Source of the DNA: Turnera subulata
Taxonomy: Eukaryota > Streptophyta > Magnoliopsida > Malpighiales > Passifloraceae
Reading direction: 5' to 3'
DNA length: 64,000 bases
NCBI GenBank assembly: GCA_028386065.3
Contig: JAKUCV010007820.1
Span: 51,113 to 115,112, forward strand
This document shows, one piece after another, positions 34,210-46,138 of the stretch. The notes under the pieces are model-generated. The model was not told the origin of the DNA and did not search any database. It saw only the letters and a program-made list of their open reading frames with translations. Within the stretch, counting starts at the first letter, position 1; every line of letters begins with the position of its first letter. A program made the position numbers and the translations under genes.

Positions 34210-37200
34210 TCAGAACAGATGAGGATACTGCTCTCGCATATGGGACTCAACCTCCTAAGTAGCCTCATTCGGGGAATGACGGCTCCATCTGACCAGAACC
34301 ATAGGAATGGTACGACTCCTCAACTGTCGCACCTCCTGAGCCAAAATCTCCACCGGCTCCTCAACATAGGTCAAATCCTCAGAAACCTCCACCTCTGTCG
34401 GGGATACAACATGACTAGGATCAGACCGATGACGCCTCAGCATGGAAACATAGAATACATCATGTATGCGCGACAGCTCCTCCGGTAAAGCCAACCTGTA
34501 GGCCAGCGGACCAATCCGCTCTATGATCTCATAAGGACCAATATAACGAGGTCTCAACTTGCCCTTCCTCCCAAACCGGATAACACCTCTCCAGGGAGCA
34601 ACACGGAGGAAAACTCTGTCACCTACACTGTACTCCATCTCCCGACGATGCTTATCAGCAAAACTCTTTTCTCGGTCCTGAGTAGCTCTCATGCACTACT
34701 TAACCACCTCGATCTGATCAACAGTCTCCTGGACTAGGTCCGGACCAACCACCTGTCTCAGACCTTCCTCATTCCAACAGATCGGACTACGACACTTCCG
34801 CCCATACAAAGCCTCATAAGGCGCCATACCGATACTGGAGTGATACCCTTTGTTATAAGCAAACTCAACTAACGGTAATGTCTCATCCCAAGAACCACTG
34901 AAGTTGAGCACACAAGCTTTAGCATATCCTCCAATGTCTGTATAGTTCTCTCCGACAGTCCATCGGTCTGCGGATGGAATGCAGTAGTGAAATTCAGCTT
35001 AGTACCCAAAGCTGACTGTAAGCTCCTCCAGAAGTGGGAATTATACCTCGGATCCCTCTCCGACACAATGGATAGTGGAACTCTATGTAGACGGACAATA
35101 CCCGAAACATACAACCTCGCCAACTTATCCATTATATCCATCTGCTGAATCGGTAGGAAATGAGCTGACTTGGTCAACCTGTCAACAATGACCCAGATGG
35201 CTTCATGTCGACCCCGGGTCCTCGGTTACCCGATCACAAAGTCCATAGTGATATGCTCCCACTTCCACTGCGGAATAGTCAAAAATCTCAACTTGCCGGC
35301 AGGAGCCTGATGCTCGGCTTTCACCTGCTGACAAGTTATACAACGAGCCACAAACTCTGCAACATCCTTCTTCATCCCGGGCCACCAATAATGACTCTTC
35401 AAGTTCTGGTACATTTTGGTGCTACCAGGATGCATAGCATATGGCGCATTATGCGCTTCATCCATGATCCACCTTCTCATGTCATCGACATCCGGAACAC
35501 ACAACCGATCACCGGTCATCAAAGCACCATCCTCCCGGACATAGAAACTAGAACTCTCCCTACTGAGAGCCTTATCCCGCAACTTCGCTAGATGAGAATC
35601 ACCAAACTGCAACTCCATGATCTTATCCCGCAAGGTCGGCCGGATGCTCAAACTGGCAAGCAACGCCCCAGTAACATCCACCTCCAATTGTGTATCTAAC
35701 GACCTCAGCTCCACCAAGGAAGGCAAAGCATAAGAAACCGGGTCCTCATCCGTAGAAGCCACTCTCTTCCAGCTCAATGCATCTGCAATAACATTGGCCT
35801 TGCTTGGATGGTACTCGATAGTACAATCATAATCCTTCAGAAGCTCAATCCAACATCTCTGCCTCATATTAAGCTCCCTTTGGGTCATGATGTACTTCAA
35901 ACTCTTGTGATCCATGAAAATCCGACACTTCTCACCATACAGATGGTGTCTCTAGATTTTCAAAGCAAAGACCACAACAACCAACTCCAGATCATGGGTC
36001 GGATAGTTTTTCTCATGAATTCTCAACTGCCTGGAGGCATAAGTAATCACCCGACCCTCCTGCATCAAAACACATCCCAAGCCCAAACCAGAAGCATCAC
36101 TGAACACCGTATACTCAACACTGGGTCTCGGAACAGTCAAAACTGGTGCAGAAGTCAACCGACTCTTCAACTCCTCAAAACTCTTTTGGCAACGATCATT
36201 CCAAGCAAAAGAACAGTCTTTCCTCAACAGCTTTGTCATGGGACCCGCTATCAAGGAAAAACCCTCAATGAACCTCCGGTAATAACCAGCAAGTCTAAAA
36301 AAACTTTGTATCTCAGATACATTCTTCAGTGGCTCCCAATCCATGACTACCTTAATTATGGTCGGGTCCACCTTAATGCCCTCACCGGACACAATATGCC
36401 CAAGGAACGCAACCTCATCCAACCAAAACTCACACTTGCTGAGCTTGGCATAGAGCTGTTCTTCTCTCATCCTCTGCAAAACCCGTCTCAAGTGGTCCTC
36501 ATATTCGACGTTACTACCCGAGTAGACCAGAATATCATCGATGAACACTACCACAAACCGGTCCAGAAATTCATGGAAGACCTGTTGCATCATACACATG
36601 AATACTGCCGGTGCATTCGTCAGACCAAATAGAACAACCACAAACTCATAATGACCATACCGAGTGCGGAATGCAGTCTTCGGTATGTCTTGCTCTGCAA
36701 TCCGAACCTGATGGTAACCAGATCGCGAGTCAATCTTCGAGAATATAGATGCACCCAACAATTGATCGAATAAGTCATCGATCCTAGGCAAAGGATACTT
36801 GTTCTTCACAGTCACCTTGTTCAACTGTCTATAGTCCACACACATCCGCATACTGCCATCCTTCTTCTTCACAAACAAGACCGGGCACCCCAAGGTGAGA
36901 TGCTCGGTCTAATGAAACCCTTATCCAATAACTCCTCCAGTTGTTTCTTCAACTCCTGAAGTTCTGTCGGAGCCATTCTTTAGGGCGGTATAGAAATAGG
37001 TGCAACTCCCGGTACCAAGTCAACGATATACTCCACCTCCCGCTCTGGAGGCAACCCAGGTAGATCATCAGGAAACTCCCGAACAATCGGAATATCCCCC
37101 ACTCTAGGTACTGGCACCGAAGAATCGACCACATGAGCTAGAAAAGCATCACAACCCTTTCGGATCATCCTTAAAGCTTGGATGGCCGAGATACAACACG

Positions 37201-37759
37201 CCGATAGGGCTCTTCGCTCTCCAACGAACACCAATCTACGCCCCAACAGAGAAGACAAAGACACTTCCCTGACTCGACAGTCAACTACTGTCTGGTGTCT
37301 GGACAACCAATCCATGCCTAAGATAACGTCAAACTCTCCCAAGTCCATGACAGCATGATCAGAAGGAAAACTCTCACTATCATACTCTATCGATACATCT
37401 CTACAAACCCAATCAACAACTACTATATCACCTGTGGGTAAACGGACTCTCAGGGGTCTACTAAGGTTATCATCTTCTATGTTATGAGTGGTCATGAATG
37501 CACGTGATACAAAAGAGTGTGTTGAGCCTTGATCAACTAAAGCATGTGCATACTGACCAAAAACCATAAATGTACCTGCTATAACCTCTGGAGCATCAGC
37601 AGCCTCCTCCCGGGTGATGGCATAAACCCTAGGAGCTGCAGCAAACTGAGTCGCACCTACGCAGTTCGAAGCTCCAGAACCCCCACGACCTCGTCCCTGC
37701 TTTCCGCCACCCCTGTTCGGACCAGAAGAAACAGCACCACTGGCTACAGAACTCTGCAC
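34210..37759 (-). pseudogene. Gypsy pol: protease, RT, RNase H, integrase, chromodomain; broken
   Basis: Protease: ALVDQGSTHSFVSRAF (about 37535) and FDVILGMDWLSRHQ. Reverse transcriptase (36970-36250): [34 protein letters not shown], catalytic FIDDILVYS. RNase [18 protein letters not shown] and MDHKSLKYI. Integrase: [20 protein letters not shown] with [12 protein letters not shown] (HHCC), then TKSAHFLPI, FHPQTDGLSERT and an YALYGRKCRSPICW-like block. The C terminus (34400-34210) reads VRWSRHSPNEAT, a stop in place of Trp, then EVESHMREQYPHLF, a chromodomain signature of Tekay/Del-type chromoviruses. Frameshifts or stops interrupt near 36949, 35952, 35220, 34869 and 34696. Confidence 0.92.
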
Positions 37760-38885
37760 TGTATACTGGGAACCACTGCCACCACTATCCTTAATCCACT
37801 TGTAACAAACTGACTTCTAGTGTTTCGGCTTATTACAATACCAGCATGTACCCTAGAATCGTGCCGAGGAACCCCGTCCTTAAGATCCAGACTGATAGGA
37901 CCGTCCTCCCGAAGATCTTCCTGGTCCACCCTGATAACCCTGCCCTCGGGACTTCTTCGAACCTCTGTATGAAGAACCCTGTCCACCAGAATAATCTGCA
38001 TCTCCGGCATCGGAATACTACCTCTTCTGTCCAGAAGCAGATGACTGCTTCCTCTGCTCGGCTGCTCGAGCCTCCTTCCTGATCAACTGAACTCTCTCAG
38101 CATCAAAAGCAGCCTCACAAACAGCCTCCCAAGTCTTGTGCCTACCACCAGCCACTACTATCGCCAAATCAGTGCGTAGGGCGCTAGCGAACCGCCTGCA
38201 CTTAGCCACCTCATCGAGCACAAACTCCTTGGCATAGGAGAGAAGGATGTTGAACCGGATCCTGAAAGTTGATACCGACTCATCTGGCCCCTGCTTCACT
38301 TCCAGAAACTGCTTTTTCTACCCCTCCAGAAAACCAACAGTGAGAAACTCCTTGTAGAATTTCTCCTTGAAATCCTCCTAAGGCATCTCCAGCAACCTCG
38401 GTAGGTTGGCCACAAGTTCCTGCCACCATGTCAATGCATATCCCGTGAACTTGTATGCCGCAAAACAAGCCCTTTGCTCAGGTGCACAAGTGAACTTCTC
38501 CAGAACATTCTCCACCTGGCGGAACCAATCATCAAACTCCTTGGCTTCGCCCTCCTCACTAGAGAATTCCTTGACCGCTGACTTATCCATGTGCTTATAC
38601 CCGCTCTCCATACCACCTGCCAGCAGGTGCTACCGGTTGGGCACTCTGCTGCTGCTACTGAAACTGCTGGAACTGTTGCCACTGCAAAAAGGCCTGATAC
38701 TGCTGGAACACTGGGTCCACAACAGGTGGTACGGGTGGCACTACATTCTGTTCTCCTCCACCTGCAGCATCATTCCCTGTTGCATTATTGTTCCCCTGAC
38801 CAATAGAAACCTGCATCACCGACACATTGTCGGAGACATGAGTGGCGGCGTCATCCTCAGCATTGTGCTGCCCCTGGTGATCCAT
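37760..38885 (-). pseudogene. Gypsy gag, broken
   Basis: Starts MDHQGQHNAEDD at 38885. A Gln-rich leader is followed by KEFDDWFRQVENVLEKF and FTGYALTWWQEL (retrotrans_gag core) and RCRRFASALRTDL-like text. A degraded zinc knuckle, CWYCNKPKH, is followed by a stop where the knuckle should continue. Stops and shifts separate the pieces at about 38655, 38378, 38300 and 38018. Confidence 0.85.
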
Positions 38886-39015
38886 ATCAACGCCTATATG
38901 AATGCAAATGGGTCAAAAACACTTTTAAAGTTATAAATCCAGAAACAGGCTTAAACACAGAAATCACTTTGAAAACAAAGTTTAAAACACTTTTAAAACC
39001 AAGGATCTGAAGCCT

Positions 39016-39027
39016 GCTCCGCTACCA
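39016..39027 (-). other. Gypsy primer-binding site
   Basis: On the minus strand, TGGTAGCGGAGC, four bases after the LTR end. Confidence 0.75.
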
Positions 39028-39030
39028 AGC

Positions 39031-42000
39031 TGAAACACCCGCGTCCCAATTTATCATTAAATATGGTAAAATAGTAAGAATTGACCAAAATGCCCCTGAA
39101 CCCGGGTTACGTCAACCAATGCCAAAACATTTTCCATAAACCTTAACTGGAAATATTAATAAACTGAGATGTCATAAAGAACAAGTGTAAACTGGCTTAT
39201 CAAGCCATAATTCAACCCGGCAAACAGCCAAAATAACATCAAGTATCAAACCCCGGCAACCCGCCGACAACGTATTCAAAATCAGAAATGACATCTCAAC
39301 AAAATCCAATGCAGCGGAAGGTAAATATAAAATAAAACAAGAAAGAAAAATGATATGCATGTCGACTCTATGGATCCAACCGGGAGATGAAGCACAGCTA
39401 CCTGCTGGGATATCCACGTCCGTACTCCGGAAAGGAAGAGAGAGACAGCATGCTAGCTAAGAGTCTGAAAAACAACGGTGGCGATTATGTGAGTCGCCTA
39501 CTCAGTGAGCAGTATAAATCTAGTTGTGTAGGTGTGTAAAGCAAGCTCGAAAAGAGAGTAGAGAAACAAGCACAAGTAAGCAAACACACAATAACCAGTA
39601 CTAACATGCCAACAACATATAAGCAAACAGTTTATGATTTACATCTGTTTGTGTGTTAATTATATTATTATATTTATTATTCAGGGTTCCTTACTGTGTG
39701 CGTCGAGCTCGGTCCCGTCTCGTGAGACAACCAGGGTGTAAGCCCAAAATAACTAGGCATATAGCCCAAATATAACCATAGAGAGAGAGAGAGAGACAGA
39801 GAGAAAGAGGGAGGTAGAAAGGGGGAGGTAGAAGGAAGGAGGTAGAACCGGTCATCACAGACCCATATGCTAAACCGCATATACCATGCTATCCCGCATG
39901 CAAACCCGAGGGGTATCACTTCTCGCTCGAACCAATCGGTCATCAGCACACAGTAGTATATCTTTTATAGTATATCATTCTTATTCATACTTAAGAGTTC
40001 ATGTGTGCCAAAGAGTTATGATTTATCAGGGTTGTGTGAATTATTCATTAAATCAACATCCAGGTTTTCAGCCCACATCACATCACACAGTTCACCCAAA
40101 AACATATCACATGTTATATCGCATAAATGTTAAGCAAGACATGCTTGTCCAATAAATAGCACTACACAGGCACACAATACAGATAATGGCATGTTAGCAA
40201 ACAAGGCATGCAACTCAGACAAACCAATCTAACAAGAACATCCATACAAACATAAAAAAACTTATAAAGTCACCTCAACGACGATTATCTTGTGGAGCTT
40301 TCCCCAAGACAGATCCTCCAGCTCCCGAGGTATTACCCGTGCCTGAATACTGGCACACACAACGATTACAAAACAATTATAACAAACCGTGCATGCATGA
40401 TCTTTATATGCTCAACTGAGTAAAACCTGTCCAAACTACCTGGTTATGTAATTTCAGGGTCTAAGCCCAAAAGGGTATATCTCCTCACCAAAACTCCAAA
40501 AATTTGGGACCTAAGGTTACCGAGCTTAAGCCCATCTAAGTCCAAGATAATTTTTCGGCCGGCCCACTTCCTTAAGTCCACAATAAGCCCCCATTATTAA
40601 TTTGGGCATAGAGCCCATTCCTTAAAGTCACTATCTAACCAGTTATGCCATTGGGCCTCAAGCCCATATCTTAAGGTCCATCAAAGTCTCAAGGTCTTTA
40701 AAGTTAGTTAGTTGGGCCTGGGCCCGGTTTTTCCTAAATACCGTTCTAAGGTCATTCCTGAGCCCAAATGTTCCCGGCCTATGGTTCTACAGGTGTCGGT
40801 AAATTTCTGGCCACACACTCTCACACCCCCACACACGGTTTCCACTAACTCGGCATTCCCGACACATGAAAGTACTTGTTTAATAATACATGCCATGAAT
40901 GAGATTGAAACATAACAAAAGAGATACCCTCAAGAAGGAAATATTCTACCTTGTCGGAACAAAACCCGAGCCCTCGCCGGAAAATTCCCGAGCTTGCCGG
41001 ATTTCGGTCAACCTCGCCGGAAATCTCCACAGCAACGAGAAGAGGTCCCAACAAATCTGCCATGAACCAAAAACATCCAACTCGTATAACAAAAAACATC
41101 CAACCCATATTCACGTCACAGTAAACAATTACACAACACAACACCCTACAACTTCCAAGTCGATTCAAAATAAAGGATGGGAGAAGGGAATCCTTACCTG
41201 CAAGCACTTGCTCCAATTGGAATCCAGCCGAACCTGTCCACAGCCAAACCCGAGTCTACCACCTTGCGGAATTGAGAAGACAACAGTACGAATCCGGACC
41301 TACAACTAATTTCGGGACAAATAACCACACGCGTCCTGGCTCCAAACCACCACTGCCGGCCGAAAAACACCACCTGCAGAAGAACCCGCTCCGGCGAACA
41401 CCAAGCCTGCCACAAACCACCACAACAACCACTGTTACCGGCCACCAGAATCACAAATCGCACCCACCGCAAACAAACAACCGCCACGACCGCCACCCAA
41501 ACAAACCCAAATCGGGTTAATTCACCAAATCGAGATGAACACCCACGAACAACAAAGAGAAAAGAAATAGAAGAGAGGAGGTGCAACGGCTTACCGGTAC
41601 AAGGACGGTGACAACCAGACTTGATCCTTGGGTTCTCCGCCGTCAGCCCTCAACTGCCGCGTGTCCCGTCCCCGATGCGGCGCAAAGCCAACCCCTTGGC
41701 TTGCGAGTGCGGCGGCGGCTCTACTCCGAGCAGCGGTGCGGCGAGAGCGAAAGAGGGAGATGGTTGTTGATGAAGACGAGAGGGAGAGAGAGAGAGAGAG
41801 GGTGAGGCGCCGTCGGTGTGGAGAAGAGAAAGAAGAAAGAAAAGTGGAGAGAAAAGAAAGAAAGAAAGGGAAAGGAGTTAGGGTTGGCCGGCCTGGGCCA
41901 AAACGACGTCGTTTTGGACTTAGGCACGGTCAACTCGCCCTTGGTCAACGCCCCTAGGGTTTGTGGGTTTTGTTGTTTTTTTTTTTTCTTTTCCCTTTTA

Positions 42001-42212
42001 CCTAAAACTATGGTATACCCCGCGTTTCGTCTCGAAACACGTTTTATCTCGAACGAAAGCCGTACCCGCCATACCAACAACTTAATACTGATATTACCAA
42101 GGTAAAATAATTTATTTTCCTGGTCCAAAAATCCGAAAATTCCTCGAGGGTAAATTGGAATAACAATTTCGAAAATTCCATAAATTAAATTATGAAAATC
42201 CGGGGCGTTACA
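39031..42212 (-). repeat. Gypsy 5' LTR (3182 bp)
   Basis: Right-hand LTR, collinear with 31038-34157 apart from scattered substitutions, a 62-bp extra segment (40935-40996) and a short duplication near 41082-41105 (AAAAACATCCAAC twice). It is the promoter-bearing LTR for the minus-strand gag-pol. Confidence 0.93.
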
Positions 42213-42217
42213 ATAGT

Positions 42218-42479
42218 TGCGTGGGATGATTTAGAATTCTCAATCGATTCTGATGCCAAGGAGGAAACCAACCTTTGTCTCATGCCTCAGGAAGATTCTG
42301 AGGTAATAGACTCTACTGATCTCAATATAGAAGAATTACTTGATGCTTTTGATGCATTGCATACCAAATACAAGCAAGTAGTTAAGAAAAATAAGGAGTA
42401 TAAGAAAAAGATTGATTTGCTTGAATTTGATGAGGAAGTCTATAAAATTGAAAATGTGAAAAGTAGGCTAGCTAATTGA
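42218..42479 (+). pseudogene. SIRE-type gag, part 2 (between two insertions)
   Basis: Once the gypsy and one ATAGT are removed, the frame runs straight from GKKAIV into AWDDLEFSIDSDAKEETN and CLMPQEDSEVIDS. Then comes a coiled coil (ALHTKYKQVVKKNKEYKKK) ending KSRLAN, where the Athila-type element inserted. The apparent stop at 42477-42479 is the first codon of the inserted LTR. Confidence 0.9.
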
Positions 42480-44519
42480 TGTGGAGTCTTGCAAGTGCAC
42501 AGGGTAGTTGTAGTACACTATCAAGGTCGTATCCACAAAGACTGGGATGAGCCTGTTACTCCATAATTTAGACAAATTAGGCTTGAAACAATTGATCAGA
42601 AGTGGAAATTTGGGTGAGTGCAAATTAAAATTAAAACAAGCAAGAGTAGAAAGTAATATCAGTGTTGAAGTAGGAGAAGAATCAGAATTAGTAACATCTT
42701 AGGCATCCGGGGTTCACATGTCTTGCTCTTTTGCTCCAAATTGCACAACAGCATCATAACAGGCTGAGCCTGTTTGACGCCCTGTGTTTAATAAGAAGTC
42801 TTGAAGGGGCTCCCAACCTAATATACCACCAACGGCTTTCGATCTTATTGATGGTTCCCTAAGCTTCCATCTACCCCCTGTCACTAGAATAGACGTTCAC
42901 TTAGAGGTGAAGTTTAGTGTTGGTGCTAATTACCCACAGTCTCTCCCTATCTTCTTTCGAACAGCTAGGGAGTGATGGCTGACTATTGTTGGTCTAACTA
43001 ACTTGGCTTCTCCTTGCGATCCTTCACCAAGCTACTACTTGATTAAGATAGGCTTCTCAAAAGTCAATCAGGAATCAGATTAAAATGTTATTATCTTTTC
43101 GACTGTGCCGCCACAGGCCGAGCCAGTACTAAGCCTGTGGACAACACAAGATCGATTATAAGGTTGGTTCTTGCAGGCGCTCCCAACCTATACTGAACCC
43201 ACTTATTTTCACTCACCGGTTCCTCTCAAGATTCTCACTCATCCTAATGCTTTCGCACTGGTCAACCCAAGGGGTTTAAGAATTGGTGTTGAGGCTAATT
43301 CCTCAATTAGCTCATAATTTCTTTCAAAACTAAGAACTAAGGGTTGGTTGTTGCTGTTCTAGCAATTATGGTTTCTCTTTTCAGTCCTTCACGTAGCTAC
43401 CTATAATCATGTATGGGTTTGATCAAGACTCAGACATGGAGCAGGTTTACAACAACCAAATAAGAAGTTGGGTTAAGAACATAAGACGAACAAATTATTG
43501 CAAATAAAACAGAGACATGCTTCACCCCTTTAACCTAAGAGGGGTTGTTTAGTTCATAATCAAAATTACAAAATCAATGGGGACAAAGATTGGCATAAGA
43601 ATTGGAACAAATCTGGAGGTTAGGGACAACATGATTTTTGCCCAGAAAAGGCTGTAGAATCGTGTTTCCACTTGAACACTTGTTCCAAAACTTCTGCAGA
43701 GTTGGGTGTTTGATCGAGGGTTTATTCGAAGATAGTTCTTTCTTCCTTCTTCCAATTTATAATCGTGAATCCTCCTCTTCTCTCTTCTCTCACTTGCAGG
43801 AAGGTATGGAAGTTGGGCAAGTTGGAGTTCAGTTGCCCATCTTTGTTCCTCGGGGTAAGGTGCCATAGGAGGTGTGCCAATAGGGTGAGTTCTTCAGATC
43901 TGCAGATTTTAGAAGACTTTAGGGGAGGATAATAGTTCTTTAAGTGTAATGATTATCCCCTCTTTCCCATGCCTAAAGTCTTCTGCAATGCTCAGGTTAT
44001 AGTTGCAGAGTTGAAAGTTTTGCAAGTGGTGAAGCTCTGCAAGTGGCTGAGTTTTAAATTCATTCTTCGCTTTTTATGGTCATTTGCAGATTCCACAGGC
44101 TGAGCCTGTACAGGGCCTGTGGTGAGGCTGTGTGCTGTCTCTTCCATTCTTTTCTGTAGTTGAATCCCGCTCTCCTTGCGATTAATGTGGAAGCATGATG
44201 GCTTTGTGGATCAAGGCAAAGGTGGTGAAATCCAGTGGAAATCTTGTGATTGGAGGGGGATTCGTGGCTTTCTACCGATTTTACAATGAACAACAGGCCC
44301 GAAACAGGCTCATACTGTGCCAAAGGCTGTTTCTTTGAATTCTCCAATAAAATCTCCAAAATCCTTCAAAAATACACCTGTAATCACTAATCATATAGTA
44401 AGGAATGGGATTTAAGGGAATATGATGAAATAATGCAAAGTAAGGCATATATTCATGATGAATTGAGAGCAAATATGTCTAAAATATTGCCTAAAACTAT
44501 GCATATTTCATGTGCATCA
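42477..44519 (-). repeat. Athila 3' LTR (2043 bp)
   Basis: Plus-strand ends are TGATGTGGAGTCTTGC and TTTCATGTGCATCA. Just outside, ACCCCAAACTGAAG is the complement of the polypurine tract CTTCAGTTTGGGGT. Confidence 0.93.
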
Positions 44520-46138
44520 AAATACCCCAAACTGAAGATTTTGCTTGTCCTCAAGCAAACAGAAGAGAAAAAAAGGCATGATTTTGAAAGGAAATAAAGA
44601 CAATTTCAATGCATCAAATTTTCACTAGGTTTTTCCCTTGTGATGTCCTAATTCTGGCATCCTCTTATTTTTCTTCAAAACTGCATTGGATTCCAACCAA
44701 ATTCCTTGTTAGTAGTTTCTGTCAAAAAAATCACAGGAATAATTTTGCAACTGGCCTCAATTCCTTCTGTCATTCGAGAGATTCAGTGAAAGACTGAAAA
44801 AGTGAAAGACAATATCTCATATGCAAACCCATTACCTCTTGTCTCCACTAATGTGCATAAGTCATCAAGCTAGGATCACTAGGACTTTATCTGTGTTGTA
44901 TGGAGGCTGGGTGAGGGTTGACAAAGGAAGATGGATGGTTTTTGCAAAGGTCGATGGCTTGTGAACTCGATTTCTTTTGTTTTTGTTCATAAAGAGCATG
45001 AGACAGTATAGAGGTTGTTGACCTTGTATTTTCTGTAGTCTCACGCTATTCAGTAACTGTGTCCCAATACTTCAGCCATTCTTGATGTAACCACTGACTC
45101 CAACAGATGGATTGGATTTGTGTTCCTTGGTGGAGTATAATTTTCCAAGTGTTGCCCTTGTCCTTCCTCTATTTCTTTATTTTTGTTTTTCTTTTCTTTT
45201 TTTTCTTCTTCCCATATGTTTCTTTTTCTCTTTTTCTTTTTCAAAGGAAGGATGGAGTTCGTGCATCTGGTGGCATTTTGATTTTTGCACTGGCTGAGTA
45301 TGGGTCATCTCTTTTTCTAATCTTGATCAAATCTTGCTCACACGCTCATCGATAGGGTGAGGTTGTTTAGAGGAGTTTGTGCCCTTAGACACTGATGGCC
45401 CTTGCTCATGGCTGCAAATGGTTGCGGGTCGACTCTGCAGGGTAATTGAATGAAATGGGGGCCATCTTGATTGGCTCAAAAGGGGTTGCCAGGGTTCGAT
45501 CAGAGGGGTGTGGTTCTATGTGGTCTATAGTTGTGCCAAAAATGGCCTAGATCCCTTCCTTGCTTGTAGGCTTTGCATAAAATTTTGCCTTGATAGAGGT
45601 AAGGACTTGTACTAAGGTATACAAGCTGAGCCTGTTTCATTTAGAAAATTCTTTAGCAGGTTCTTTTCTCTCTTGACATAATTCATGGAATGCAGTTGCT
45701 TGATTATTCCTACTCTTTCTTGCTTTGGAAAAATAAGACAAGTCATGAGATTAGAGTCCTGAGCAGAATTAAATAGAACAAGAGAGAGTGCATAAATATA
45801 AAGAGAAGCTTACATTGGGAGCAACATAGTGAAAGTAGATAAAATTTGAAATTGCATTACATGAACACTGGAAAGTACATAGCATAATTGCACCCTAAAA
45901 TTCCCCAAACTGAAAATCATGCAGTGTCCTCACTGTAGAAACAAAACAAAACAAAAACAGGATGCAATAACAAAGTCACACAAACAAAAGAAACACACTA
46001 CCGAAAAGAAAATAAAAGATAAAAGTGCTAGTCTAAGATACATTGACACAAAAATACCCCAAACTGAAAGTCAAGCGATGTGTAGTAGGGTTAAGTTATC
46101 CTAGACTAGGTTAGCATGTGCTGCAGGTGAGGGAGGGA
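44520..46138 (-). other. Athila 3' non-coding region
   Basis: Non-coding stretch between the post-pol ORF and the 3' LTR. It holds three copies of the CAGTTTGGGG polypurine-type motif (minus strand, near 44525, 45905 and 46057), a T-rich tract (45170-45245) and one degraded palindrome (45621-45636). No gene is seen. Confidence 0.6.

Larger units (their letters stand above)
31038..42212 (-). mobile_element. Chromodomain Ty3/gypsy retrotransposon (Tekay/Del-type), 11.2 kb
   Basis: LTRs are 31038-34157 and 39031-42212, with gag-pol on the minus strand between them. An exact ATAGT duplication flanks it (31033-31037 and 42213-42217). In element orientation each LTR begins TGTAACGCCCCGG and ends GGTGTTTCA. 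The primer site is at 39016-39027 and a purine tract (AAGAGGGGTGGAAC) abuts 34157. Domain order is gag, protease, reverse transcriptase, RNase H, integrase, chromodomain. Many stops, mostly W or Q/R codons turned into TAG/TGA, show it is dead. It sits inside the gag of the SIRE-type copia. Confidence 0.95.

Noticed and set aside
42457..42479. A natural stop ending a short protein at 42479
   Set aside because: The TGA is the first three bases of the inserted Athila LTR; the gag frame resumes at 56663.
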